From Candidatus Poribacteria bacterium (lineage in GTDB: Bacteria; Poribacteria; WGA-4E; WGA-3G), in assembly GCA_012270865.1 (NCBI GenBank), contig JAAXHL010000100.1:1-64000 (forward strand): a DNA stretch of 64,000 nucleotides, given 5' to 3'. Numbering within the stretch: position 1 is the stretch's first letter; each line of letters opens with the position of its first letter. The notes under the pieces are model-generated. The model was not told the DNA's origin. It worked only from the letters and a program-made list of their open reading frames with translations, and searched no databases. A program made the position numbers and the translations under genes. Below are positions 17,734-26,471 of this stretch, in pieces.

Positions 17734-19530
17734 ATGCGAAAAATCTGCTTATTGGTTATTTTCTACCTACTAACATCAAATCTACTCTTATCTAACACTT
17801 TCGCGCAAGAACACACACAATGGGATTTACCTGAATATGCGAAAGCTCGCTTCGGGAAGGGGTGGATTCGTGATATAAAGTTTTCACCTTCTGGCAGACA
17901 GTTAGCGGTGGCAACTACTATAGGCGTTTGGATTTATGATGTTCGGACAGGTGACGAAGTGGCTTTGCTCTCAGGGATTGTTATGGGGGGTGCGAACTCA
18001 ATTTCATATTCCCCGGGTGGTCTCCTGCTGGCTTCTGCGCATTGGGATCATACAATCAGACTGTGGGATCTTAATGCCGATGTGGATCGACCGAGAACTA
18101 CTTTTAGAAATCATACAGGCGAGATTCATACTGTCACGTTCTCGCCTGATGGAAGCATGCTTGCTAGTGGAAGTGCTGATAAAACTATTCGGATTTGGAA
18201 TCCTCATGCGACTCTTGACAGGGAAAAACAAATCTCAATTCTGCCATATAGGGATTCTGTTAATACCTCAATTTTCTCTCCTGACAGCCAACTGTTAGCC
18301 GGTGGTAGTGAAGATGGCATGATTCACGTTTGGGATGCAGGAACTGGTGACTTGGTGTACAAGTTTGACGGACATACTGACTCAATTTGGGAAGTCGATT
18401 TTTCACCGGATGGCAGAATTCTTGCCAGTGCCAGTCTTGATAAGACGGTTCAATTGTGGAATCTTGTCGCACCCGGTGGTAGGTTTGCTGAACCGACGCA
18501 ACATATTTCACCTGTCTATGCAGTAGATTTCTCACAGGATGGACGTACTTTTGCGACCAGCGGAGCAGACGAGGAAATCCGGGTGTGGAGTACTGACACT
18601 CGTGAGGTTACTTCTACTCTTGAAGGGCACAGTGATATAATCCCAATTGTAGAACTATCAACTGATGGTACGACCCTGGCAAGTGGCAGTTTAGACGGCA
18701 CTGTTCGTTTATGGGACATGTGGCGTGCTTTGGAGCGGTTGACACTGGCAGGGCACACTGGCGGTGTTAAAGCGTTGACATACACAGAGGATAACCGCAT
18801 TCAAGCATGTGGTCCCGGATTAGATAACAAACTCCGGTTGTGGGATGCGGGGACAGGCAGGCAACTCGCTAAACTCGGTGAACATAGAGGGTTAACGCAG
18901 GCAGTTGCTTTCTCTAAAAATGGTAAAAGACTTGCCAGTGCGGGAGGTGAAAACGGCACAATTTTTGTATCGGACATCTCCAATGAAAACGGCGATGATA
19001 TTCTGGAAGCAACACTCACTGGAAATGCTCTCGGTATCACGGCGTTAGCACTGTCGCCTGCGGACACCACCCTTGCCAGTGGTGGCACGGATGGTAGGAT
19101 TTACCTGCTGGATGTTGATAAGGGGATTAAATTAAAAGTTATTAAAGGTGCTCAAGGGACTATTACTGCATTGACATTCTTCGCGGATGGTACCCATCTG
19201 TATAGTGGCGAAGAAAACGGGACTGTCCGGCGATGGGATGCCCTTACAGGTCAAGAAGTGTGGAATGGCCAAGGTTCGTTTAGTGCGATCACTGCCTTAG
19301 CATTTTCGGCAAGTGGACGTTTCCTCGCTATTGGAGATAAAATAGGAAAAATTCGGCTGTTCGATTTCGACTCGGAACCGGAGGTCCGCCAGAGCCGCAT
19401 ATTCACAAGTCATACCCGCAAGATAACCGCTCTCATGTTTTCTGAGAACGGCGATACGCTTGTTAGCGGTAGTGAAGATGGCACCATTATTCTTTGGGAT
19501 GTAAATGAAATTCTATCACAAATGGAATAA
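17734..19530 (+). CDS. exported WD40 beta-propeller protein, paralogue 1
   Basis: A 598-aa secreted or periplasmic protein. Residues 1-25 are a signal peptide (cleavage likely after NTFA). The mature start QWDLPEYAKARFGKG is shared with two paralogues at 22268 and 24320. About 13-14 WD40 blades follow, each of the form VxFSPDGxxLASGSxDxTIRxWD, probably two seven-bladed propellers acting as a protein-protein platform. GGAG precedes the ATG. No enzymatic motif is visible. Confidence 0.88.
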   Translation: MRKICLLVIFYLLTSNLLLSNTFAQEHTQWDLPEYAKARFGKGWIRDIKFSPSGRQLAVATTIGVWIYDVRTGDEVALLSGIVMGGANSISYSPGGLLLASAHWDHTIRLWDLNADVDRPRTTFRNHTGEIHTVTFSPDGSMLASGSADKTIRIWNPHATLDREKQISILPYRDSVNTSIFSPDSQLLAGGSEDGMIHVWDAGTGDLVYKFDGHTDSIWEVDFSPDGRILASASLDKTVQLWNLVAPGGRFAEPTQHISPVYAVDFSQDGRTFATSGADEEIRVWSTDTREVTSTLEGHSDIIPIVELSTDGTTLASGSLDGTVRLWDMWRALERLTLAGHTGGVKALTYTEDNRIQACGPGLDNKLRLWDAGTGRQLAKLGEHRGLTQAVAFSKNGKRLASAGGENGTIFVSDISNENGDDILEATLTGNALGITALALSPADTTLASGGTDGRIYLLDVDKGIKLKVIKGAQGTITALTFFADGTHLYSGEENGTVRRWDALTGQEVWNGQGSFSAITALAFSASGRFLAIGDKIGKIRLFDFDSEPEVRQSRIFTSHTRKITALMFSENGDTLVSGSEDGTIILWDVNEILSQME

Positions 19531-19706
19531 AAGTAAATGGATTCAGATGATCATTTCGTGGTTCCATCAAATTGCCTCAAATTCTATAGACATATCACCC
19601 CTACAGGGTGAAAAAATGTCTCGCAAACCCCATTAAAACATCCAAAATTCGTTAGTAGCAACTTGGGTTATCCAATACCGTTAAAGCCCAAATAGAGGGA
19701 TAAACC

Positions 19707-21089
19707 ATGAACACACGCACGATTAAGACGTATTATACCAAAAGGCGTAGGAACATGGCACTTTTTCTCTCTTTGACAGTGCACGCGATAGCGATTCTTC
19801 TTACTGCAGTATTGGTATTGAAACCTAAAATAGAACAGATGATAGAAAATAGTATCTCTGTGGATTTTGTCGAACTGCAGCAGGAGCATCAGCGGACACA
19901 AGCTCCGAAAAGGATAGTCCGAGAGGTGAAACGGAAGCAGACCACAGCAGGACCCTCCATTCGTAGCGCAGCAGCGAAACTTCCAACGGCAGCATTGTCA
20001 GCAGTCCCGCAGATTACGGATACGCCGAAATTAGAGGCACCACCGCTCTCCACAGTCGCAGACCTTGCCCCTTCTCCAGAGGCGATTCTCTCAGCGACTG
20101 AGGTTCCATCCGCTACAATAGAGAGAGGCAGCGGAGAAATCGAAGGCGGAAACGCGGTACGCGGTTCAGGAAATAGCGGCGAAATTGTGAGACAACGAAG
20201 TGGCAGTGCTGGTGAAAGTCTCGGTAACTTAACGGAATCTGGTGGCAGCGGACAAGATGCCTTCGGTGAAGGGATCCCGGAACTCATTGGCACTTACGAA
20301 ACTGACATCGGGGATAAACTCGGAAGTATCATTGACGAAGAAGATGGTATCGTGCGTGGACATATCCGACTGATACGCCTAAAGCACGAGATGAGTGATT
20401 GGTGGCAGGACCCGACAGCGATTCCATCTCTCCTAAAATGGTTGCGTGAGCATACGCCCGCGATTACGGCTGATATGCAATATGCAGGCGGCGCATTACC
20501 ACTAATGGACACACGCATCATGGATGCACCACTCGTGATTATGACAGGACATGACCAATCGATGTCAAAGAGTTACCAACGGTTGGCTGAGCGGAATTCG
20601 CAGGCATCAGGGTTCACGGATGCGGAGCGCGCAGCCTTACGCAAATATATTCTCGAATATAATGGCATGCTCTTTTTTGATTATTGTGGTAGTGGGGGGA
20701 ACGAAAAATCGTTCGCGAATCTCGTAGAAACCGAGTTACGTACAATATTTCCTGAGTACCCGATGACAACGCTCGATGATATGCGACATGAGATTTTTCA
20801 GTGCTATTTCAAACTAAAGAAAACACCTGTTGGGGGTTCAGCATTCTGGGGAACAGGATACAAAGGTGGGAACGTAAAATGGCGGCATATTAAGGGGATG
20901 TCGGTTCCCGGAGCGTTAGGTAAGCCTCGTCTGGCAGTGGTGTTTTGCCCGCTTGACTATCTATGCAGCATGGAAACCGCTGAAATCGATAGCCGTGCGC
21001 CGCTCGCGTCAAGACGTTCTTCGGATGTCTATCGGTTCATGACGAACATGTTTATTTACCAGATGCGGCAGCGGGCAGCGAACGAATAA
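19707..21089 (+). CDS. membrane protein with TonB-like N-terminus and DUF4159 domain
   Basis: A 460-aa protein. Residues 16-38 are one membrane helix in a TonB/energy-transducer-like context (LSLTVHAIAILLTAVLV, then ISVDFVEL). A long Ala/Pro/Gly/Ser-rich linker (about 60-190) could span the periplasm. The C-terminal 250 residues match what I know of DUF4159 proteins (DAPLVIMTGHDQS; MLFFDYCGSGGNEKSFANLVETELRTIFP). Such proteins are often next to MoxR/VWA or envelope genes. Here it sits among the WD40 genes. Function unknown. Confidence 0.7.
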   Translation: MNTRTIKTYYTKRRRNMALFLSLTVHAIAILLTAVLVLKPKIEQMIENSISVDFVELQQEHQRTQAPKRIVREVKRKQTTAGPSIRSAAAKLPTAALSAVPQITDTPKLEAPPLSTVADLAPSPEAILSATEVPSATIERGSGEIEGGNAVRGSGNSGEIVRQRSGSAGESLGNLTESGGSGQDAFGEGIPELIGTYETDIGDKLGSIIDEEDGIVRGHIRLIRLKHEMSDWWQDPTAIPSLLKWLREHTPAITADMQYAGGALPLMDTRIMDAPLVIMTGHDQSMSKSYQRLAERNSQASGFTDAERAALRKYILEYNGMLFFDYCGSGGNEKSFANLVETELRTIFPEYPMTTLDDMRHEIFQCYFKLKKTPVGGSAFWGTGYKGGNVKWRHIKGMSVPGALGKPRLAVVFCPLDYLCSMETAEIDSRAPLASRRSSDVYRFMTNMFIYQMRQRAANE

Positions 21090-21214
21090 CGACAAGAAAC
21101 GGGAGCGTTTAGCGAGTTTATTAAATGGACGTTTTGATCTTCGGATGAATTGGATGGTTGGAAGATTGGAAGGTGCTCCATCCTTCCACGCTTCCGCCCT
21201 TCCATCCTTCTTTC

Positions 21215-21985
21215 CTATTCCTTAATGACGAAGAATTTTTCCTCTTTGATCCGTTCTTCGGGGAAACGTGCCCGCGCCCAGATCGCCTTTGAATTTTCAA
21301 TCATCTGTGGATGTCCGCACGCGTAGACGACAGCGTTGGTGTGATCATAGCCGAGTTGATCGCCGTACTTGCGAATCACATCTTCGGCACGTCCACTCTC
21401 ACCTTCCCACTCTGCGTCCTCCCACGGACGACTCACTGTCGGGACAAATGTGAACCATTCTTCCTGTGCTGCAAGTTCGTTGAGTTCGTCCATATAATAG
21501 CCGAGTTCCCAAGAACGGCTCGCGCCGACAATGGCTAATATTTGGTGTGGACTTGTTTTGCCTTGTTCCTGCTCAATCTTTTGCGTCCGCGCAATACTGA
21601 TATACGGTGCAGCACCGGTCACAGTTCCAGCCATGACGTGGCGTGTCATACCGCTCTCCGTGTCCATCACGAATTTCCCGACGAGACGTTCCCGAAAAAA
21701 GACGGTATCGCCTAACTCCAGTGCCCAAAATAGAGGCGTGGTTGCACCCTCTGGCACTAACTCCACGAAAACCTCCATAAACGGTTCGTGCGGGGAAGAG
21801 ACTATGGAATACGGACGTTGAACGATTTTGCCGTCAACTTCAAAGCCGATAGTGGCATATTGTCCGGGTATAAACGGTAACTCCTTATCAACACGGAATT
21901 TGAACGCTGCTAAATCTTCAGAAAAGTCCTCACGTTCAATTAATTCACCTTTACAATATTGCGTCCTGGCGCGTCTTCTTTGCAT
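21215..21985 (-). CDS. ferredoxin/flavodoxin-NADP+ reductase-like flavoprotein
   Basis: A 256-aa FAD/NAD(P) oxidoreductase. The FAD site is RPYSIVSSP (57-65), the N-terminal barrel includes FIPGQYATIGF, and the nicotinamide side shows GTVTGAAPYIS (about 118-128) and YACGHPQMIE near 225. Length and motifs fit the bacterial Fpr class that passes electrons between NADPH and ferredoxin or flavodoxin. No iron-sulfur domain is present, so it needs a separate partner. It is a single gene opposite to its neighbours. Confidence 0.85.
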   Translation of the reverse strand: MQRRRARTQYCKGELIEREDFSEDLAAFKFRVDKELPFIPGQYATIGFEVDGKIVQRPYSIVSSPHEPFMEVFVELVPEGATTPLFWALELGDTVFFRERLVGKFVMDTESGMTRHVMAGTVTGAAPYISIARTQKIEQEQGKTSPHQILAIVGASRSWELGYYMDELNELAAQEEWFTFVPTVSRPWEDAEWEGESGRAEDVIRKYGDQLGYDHTNAVVYACGHPQMIENSKAIWARARFPEERIKEEKFFVIKE

Positions 21986-22075
21986 AATTATTTCCTTATA
22001 AACTTCCTCTAACAGATTTCGGCGCGTAAGTTCTGCCGAAAAGAAAATCGTAGAATTTAGACTAACTCTGCATAT

Positions 22076-22104
22076 ATTATACGCAAAACGCGAATGTATA
22101 TCAA
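22076..22104 (-). promoter_or_regulatory. sigma-70 promoter for the reductase gene
   Basis: On the minus strand TTGATA (22104-22099), 17 nt, TATAAT (22081-22076). The 85-nt leader can form a TTTCGG/CCGAAA hairpin. Confidence 0.65.
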
Positions 22105-22168
22105 GTTTTTTTCAAAGGCAGTCAGCAATTAGCCATCGGCAGTCAGCAGTTAGTTGTCAGTTAGATGC

Positions 22169-22197
22169 TTGCAATTCTGGTGTTTATGTGATAAACT
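22169..22197 (+). promoter_or_regulatory. sigma-70 promoter for the second WD40 gene
   Basis: TTGCAA (22169-22174), 17 nt, TAAACT (22192-22197), directly downstream of a CAGTTAG/CAGCAGT heptamer-like patch at 22117-22165. Confidence 0.5.
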
Positions 22198-22267
22198 GCG
22201 ATAGTACTCTGTCCATTTTTAAATTAAAATAAACTCGGTTCGTAGACCCGTGAAGGAGTTTCGGTGT

Positions 22268-24271
22268 ATGAAAAAAACAACCCTTTTCTATATTGTGCAT
22301 CTCTTTGTTTTCTGCTTACTGCTATCCAACGGTTTCGCACAAGACTATACGGCACAATGGCACTTACCCGAAGGCGCAAAAGCGCGTCTCGGCAGCGGCA
22401 AATTAAACAACATCATATTTTCACCCGACGGCACCCGAATCGCTGTGTCAACATCCATCGGCATCTGGGTTTATGATACGCAGACCAGAGAAGCCGTCTC
22501 GCTGTTCGCAGAGATACAGACTGGCAAAAAGGAAAGGTTTTTTCCCACAAAACCGCCGGAAGTATTGATATTCTCCGCTGATGCTGTCCTTGTTGCGAGT
22601 GCGCACGGGAACAGCATTTACGTCTGGGATACAGTGACAGGGGCGGCGTTCGCTATGCTTGATGAACATCCTGATGCTATTACAGCGATTGCCCTTTCAC
22701 CGGACAATACAAAACTTGCGACTGCAGGTGGAGATTGGGTAGTCCGTTTATGGGATGTTAGCACTGGCAAGTTTATCAACAGCCTAAGAGGACATCCAGG
22801 GGCAGTCAATGCAGTCACATTTTCGCCAGATGGCAAAATCCTCGCGAGCGCGGGTAGCAGGCTACGTTTGTGGGATGCGGATACCGGTGAGTTGCTACAC
22901 GCCGACGATAAAGACTTGGGTTCTATTAACCGACTCGTTTTTTCACCCGATGGTAAAATCCTTGCGGGTGCCGGTGGATGGGACCGCGCCGTACACTTTT
23001 GGGATGTGGACACGCGTACCCACCAGAAAACACCGAAAGGACATACCGGTGGGATCCAAGATATTGCATTTGCGCCTGATAGCAGAACACTTGTCTCCGT
23101 AGGAACTGACGCGATGCGATTGTGGGATGTTGTAGGTACCGAACTAAAAAGTCTACCCATACCGCAAGACAAAGTACCGCAACCTGTATCCCCTATTCTA
23201 AAACTCGAATCACTTAATCAGGCATACCTGCCGAGGCGGCGGGACGATGTCTATTCAGCAAGATTCTCAGAAGACGCGACACAACTCATCAGTGTCAGTC
23301 GCGATGTCAGTCTACATCTCTGGGATGTTGAAACCGGACTTTACCAAGCATCTTTCTCCCTCGGCGCACATAGCGATTTAGTCGGTGTCCTTGCTTTCTC
23401 TGAAGACAGTAAATACCTCGCCAGCAATGATGGATATCAAGAACGGATACGCGTCTGGGATGTTGAGGACGCGACACAACACGCCGTCTTGACCCCGGGA
23501 CAAGGTGGTGTTCTGAACCCTATCAGTGAACTAACGGTCTCTTCAGACATCAAAAAAATTGCCGGACGCGAATTACAGGGTACGATTCAGATCTGGGATG
23601 CTGAGACCGTAGAGCATCTGTCTTCCATACCGACAGACCGAATGATGCGTTACTGGCGACTGCTACTTTCGCCAGATGGTAAATATCTCGTTGGTAGAGA
23701 CATAATGGGAACGAACAAGATCGAGTTTTGGCAGACAGAACCCGGTGCGCATCTATTTACACTTGAGGACCACGTAAGTCCTGTGACTGCCTACGCATTC
23801 TCACCAGACAGCAAGATGTTCGCCAGTGGTGGTCAGGACTCGACCATTATTTTATGGGATGTTAAGACCGGCAAACGACTTGCCTATCTCATGGGATATA
23901 CAAAGAAGTCCATTCGTGCGTTTGCCTTTTCCGGGGATAGTCAAACACTTGCCAGTGCGAGTGGCAATAAGATCGTCTTATGGGATGTCAATACTCGGAA
24001 GCAGGTCAATAACTTTGATGCTGTCAACGATATCGCGGCGTTAGCCTTCTCTCCAGGGGGAAAGACACTCGCAAGCAGCGGTGAAGACAGACGTATTCAG
24101 GTCTGGAATTTATTAGATCCGATGCCGAGAACCCAAACCGTCTTCAGCGGACATCAAGGTTCTGTTCACGTGTTGATGTTCTCGCCGAATGGAGAAACGC
24201 TTGCAAGCGGAAGTGCGGACGGCACAATTCTCGTCTGGGATTGGGAGGACATCAGGCACAAAGGTAGATAA
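22268..24271 (+). CDS. exported WD40 beta-propeller protein, paralogue 2
   Basis: A 667-aa protein starting at ATG 22268 behind AAGGAG (22253-22258). The signal peptide ends near NGFAQ. Its mature start QWHLPEGAKARLGSGKLNNI is shared with the other two paralogues. About fourteen WD40 blades follow (for example AFSPDSKMFASGGQDSTIIL), with a non-repeat interruption near 305-330. No catalytic motif is seen. Only 48 bp separate it from the third paralogue, so the two are probably co-transcribed. Confidence 0.88.
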   Translation: MKKTTLFYIVHLFVFCLLLSNGFAQDYTAQWHLPEGAKARLGSGKLNNIIFSPDGTRIAVSTSIGIWVYDTQTREAVSLFAEIQTGKKERFFPTKPPEVLIFSADAVLVASAHGNSIYVWDTVTGAAFAMLDEHPDAITAIALSPDNTKLATAGGDWVVRLWDVSTGKFINSLRGHPGAVNAVTFSPDGKILASAGSRLRLWDADTGELLHADDKDLGSINRLVFSPDGKILAGAGGWDRAVHFWDVDTRTHQKTPKGHTGGIQDIAFAPDSRTLVSVGTDAMRLWDVVGTELKSLPIPQDKVPQPVSPILKLESLNQAYLPRRRDDVYSARFSEDATQLISVSRDVSLHLWDVETGLYQASFSLGAHSDLVGVLAFSEDSKYLASNDGYQERIRVWDVEDATQHAVLTPGQGGVLNPISELTVSSDIKKIAGRELQGTIQIWDAETVEHLSSIPTDRMMRYWRLLLSPDGKYLVGRDIMGTNKIEFWQTEPGAHLFTLEDHVSPVTAYAFSPDSKMFASGGQDSTIILWDVKTGKRLAYLMGYTKKSIRAFAFSGDSQTLASASGNKIVLWDVNTRKQVNNFDAVNDIAALAFSPGGKTLASSGEDRRIQVWNLLDPMPRTQTVFSGHQGSVHVLMFSPNGETLASGSADGTILVWDWEDIRHKGR

Positions 24272-24319
24272 ACACTCGGTTCATACCTGTAAAACAACTT
24301 TGAAAAAGGAGATTCAACT

Positions 24320-26449
24320 ATGAAAAAGATTGGACTGTTCTTCATAACCCTCTTGTTGATTGTTGGGCTTTTCTCAAGCGGAAGTCTTGCCGAAGATGAT
24401 ACGCAGTGGCAGTTAACTGAAGGTGCGAAAATGCGCCTCGGAAAAGGCAGTGTGAACGACATGCAGTTTTCTCCAGATGGTGCCGAATTCGCTGTCGCTA
24501 CCAGTATGGGTATCTGGATTTACGATGCTCAGACAGGCACAGAAATCACGATGATTAAACAACCGGATCGGGGGTTCTGGAGAGTTGCATTCTCACCTGA
24601 TGGGAACGTCCTTGCGTGTGCAACGGACAGTAACGGACGTGGAAAAATTCAATTGTGGGACAAGGCTGCTGGGGAACTTATCACAACGCTGCCGTCACCT
24701 ATTGTCATATCTTCTCTATTTTTTTCTCAGGATGGTACGAAACTCGCCTGTGCCGGCTCTTTTGGACGTGTTCATGTATGGGAAATTAGCCCCGAAACAC
24801 CTCCCGTGCTTGTTACAGACATAAGATTGGATTTTGAAAGTTGGAGCGGGCTTTGGCTAACTGAACTCTCACCGGATGGGCGTTTTCTTGCTATCGCGAT
24901 ACCCAATTGGAAAGATAAAGACTTCTCAATCCAATTGTGGGATGGTAAGACAGGAGAACTTTTGCATACTTTGACGGGTCATAAGCGATTGGTTACTGCG
25001 CTAACGTTTTCGCCCGACAGCAAAACATTAGTCAGTGGTGATGATTATGAAACGATTCATGTATGGGATGCTGAAACGGGTACCCTACAATCGAAAATGA
25101 AGTGGCCGGATCGCGTCTTGACCCATGTGTTAGCGTTTTCGCCGAGGGGTAGATTTCTTGGCAGTGCGCATGATGATGCGGTTCGCTTGTGGCATTATAC
25201 GGTTGGCGGGGTGCAACAGTGGGATTATGCAATCGGTGAATATCAAAACATCATGGATTTAAAAGCACACAAAGATTATGTTTACAGATTCGCGTTTTCG
25301 CCTGACGAATTGACGCTGCTCACTGCCAGTAAAGATGGCACCATTATCGCATGGAATACAACCACCGGTAGCCAACGTTTTACGTGTGAAGGTCACCAGC
25401 AAGGTATTGAAGTTGTCGTAAGTTACCAAAAGTTCCACGTTGTTTCCCACAATCTTGACGAAACTGAGGACCTCAAGGCTGAATGTAAAGCGTACCTCGG
25501 TGAAGGTGTCCGACTCGCCGACTGGAACGACATCGTTGCCTATCACCGAGAAGGCGGTTCAATGGCGGATTTCATCACCGAACTCAAAATACCGCTTGAG
25601 TATGTTAATCCTGAGGATATGGAAGCCATCCCGAACACCGGCTATCGTATTTCAAGGAACGGCGAGCTGCGATGGCAGAACGGAGATCGCCACTACTTCT
25701 TCGCGCGGCATGATCACGCCAGGCGAGGAGATTTTTTAGCGCACGACAACATTGACAATTACTTACTATCATTGGGTTCGTGGTTCGGCAAGGGCGGTTT
25801 CGCCCTCTGTTATGGGGACCCCAATAGCACAGAGCCACCCCCGGAGCCAGAGGTCATTCGCCCTAATTGGATGGGGAACCGCTCTATTCCAGCTGACGAG
25901 ATGCGGAACCGTCCCATTCAAGCGATTGTGCCAAGGACCGCCGAACCGATGCTGACACCGGTAGCGAGCTACCAAAAGTTTCACGTTGTTTCCCACAATC
26001 TGGATGAGACTGATGATCTCAAGGCGGAATGTAAGAAGCAATTGGGCGCAGGCGTGCGACTTGCAGACTGGAATGACATCCTCGCCTATCACCAAGCAGG
26101 TGGCTCAATGGCGGATTTCCTCACTGAACTCGAAATACCGCTTGAATATGTTGATCATAGGGATATGGAACCCATCCCGAACGCTGGCTATCGTATTTCA
26201 TGGGACGGTGAACTGCGGTGGCAGAACGGAAATCGTCACTTTTTCTTTGCGCGGCACGACCACATCAAGCGAGCAGGTTTTTTGGCACACGACAACATCG
26301 ATAATTACTTACTATCGTTGGGTTCATGGTTCGGCACCGGAGGTTTTGCACTCTGTTATGGTGACCTCAATGGCACAGAGCCACCGCCAGATCCGCCGGA
26401 ACTGCCAGAGGTTATTTTATCACCCCCTGGATCTCGACCGCTCGATTGA
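24320..26449 (+). CDS. exported WD40 propeller with duplicated C-terminal domain, paralogue 3
   Basis: A 709-aa protein. Residues 1-24 are a signal peptide (SGSLAEDD). QWQLTEGAKMRLGKGSVNDM is the shared paralogue start, followed by about seven WD40 blades up to residue 360. The C-terminal half is two direct copies (about 368-510 and 550-695) of an unfamiliar domain of roughly 140 residues, with conserved blocks YQKFHVVSHNLDET, DLKAECK, RLADWNDI, NIDNYLLSLGSWFG and ALCYGD. The units are joined by a Pro/Arg-rich linker. The Trp/His/Asp-rich core suggests a binding or hydrolytic domain, but I do not recognise it. Confidence 0.88.
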   Translation: MKKIGLFFITLLLIVGLFSSGSLAEDDTQWQLTEGAKMRLGKGSVNDMQFSPDGAEFAVATSMGIWIYDAQTGTEITMIKQPDRGFWRVAFSPDGNVLACATDSNGRGKIQLWDKAAGELITTLPSPIVISSLFFSQDGTKLACAGSFGRVHVWEISPETPPVLVTDIRLDFESWSGLWLTELSPDGRFLAIAIPNWKDKDFSIQLWDGKTGELLHTLTGHKRLVTALTFSPDSKTLVSGDDYETIHVWDAETGTLQSKMKWPDRVLTHVLAFSPRGRFLGSAHDDAVRLWHYTVGGVQQWDYAIGEYQNIMDLKAHKDYVYRFAFSPDELTLLTASKDGTIIAWNTTTGSQRFTCEGHQQGIEVVVSYQKFHVVSHNLDETEDLKAECKAYLGEGVRLADWNDIVAYHREGGSMADFITELKIPLEYVNPEDMEAIPNTGYRISRNGELRWQNGDRHYFFARHDHARRGDFLAHDNIDNYLLSLGSWFGKGGFALCYGDPNSTEPPPEPEVIRPNWMGNRSIPADEMRNRPIQAIVPRTAEPMLTPVASYQKFHVVSHNLDETDDLKAECKKQLGAGVRLADWNDILAYHQAGGSMADFLTELEIPLEYVDHRDMEPIPNAGYRISWDGELRWQNGNRHFFFARHDHIKRAGFLAHDNIDNYLLSLGSWFGTGGFALCYGDLNGTEPPPDPPELPEVILSPPGSRPLD

Positions 26450-26471
26450 TAAGACGCAAGCAGAAAATCGT

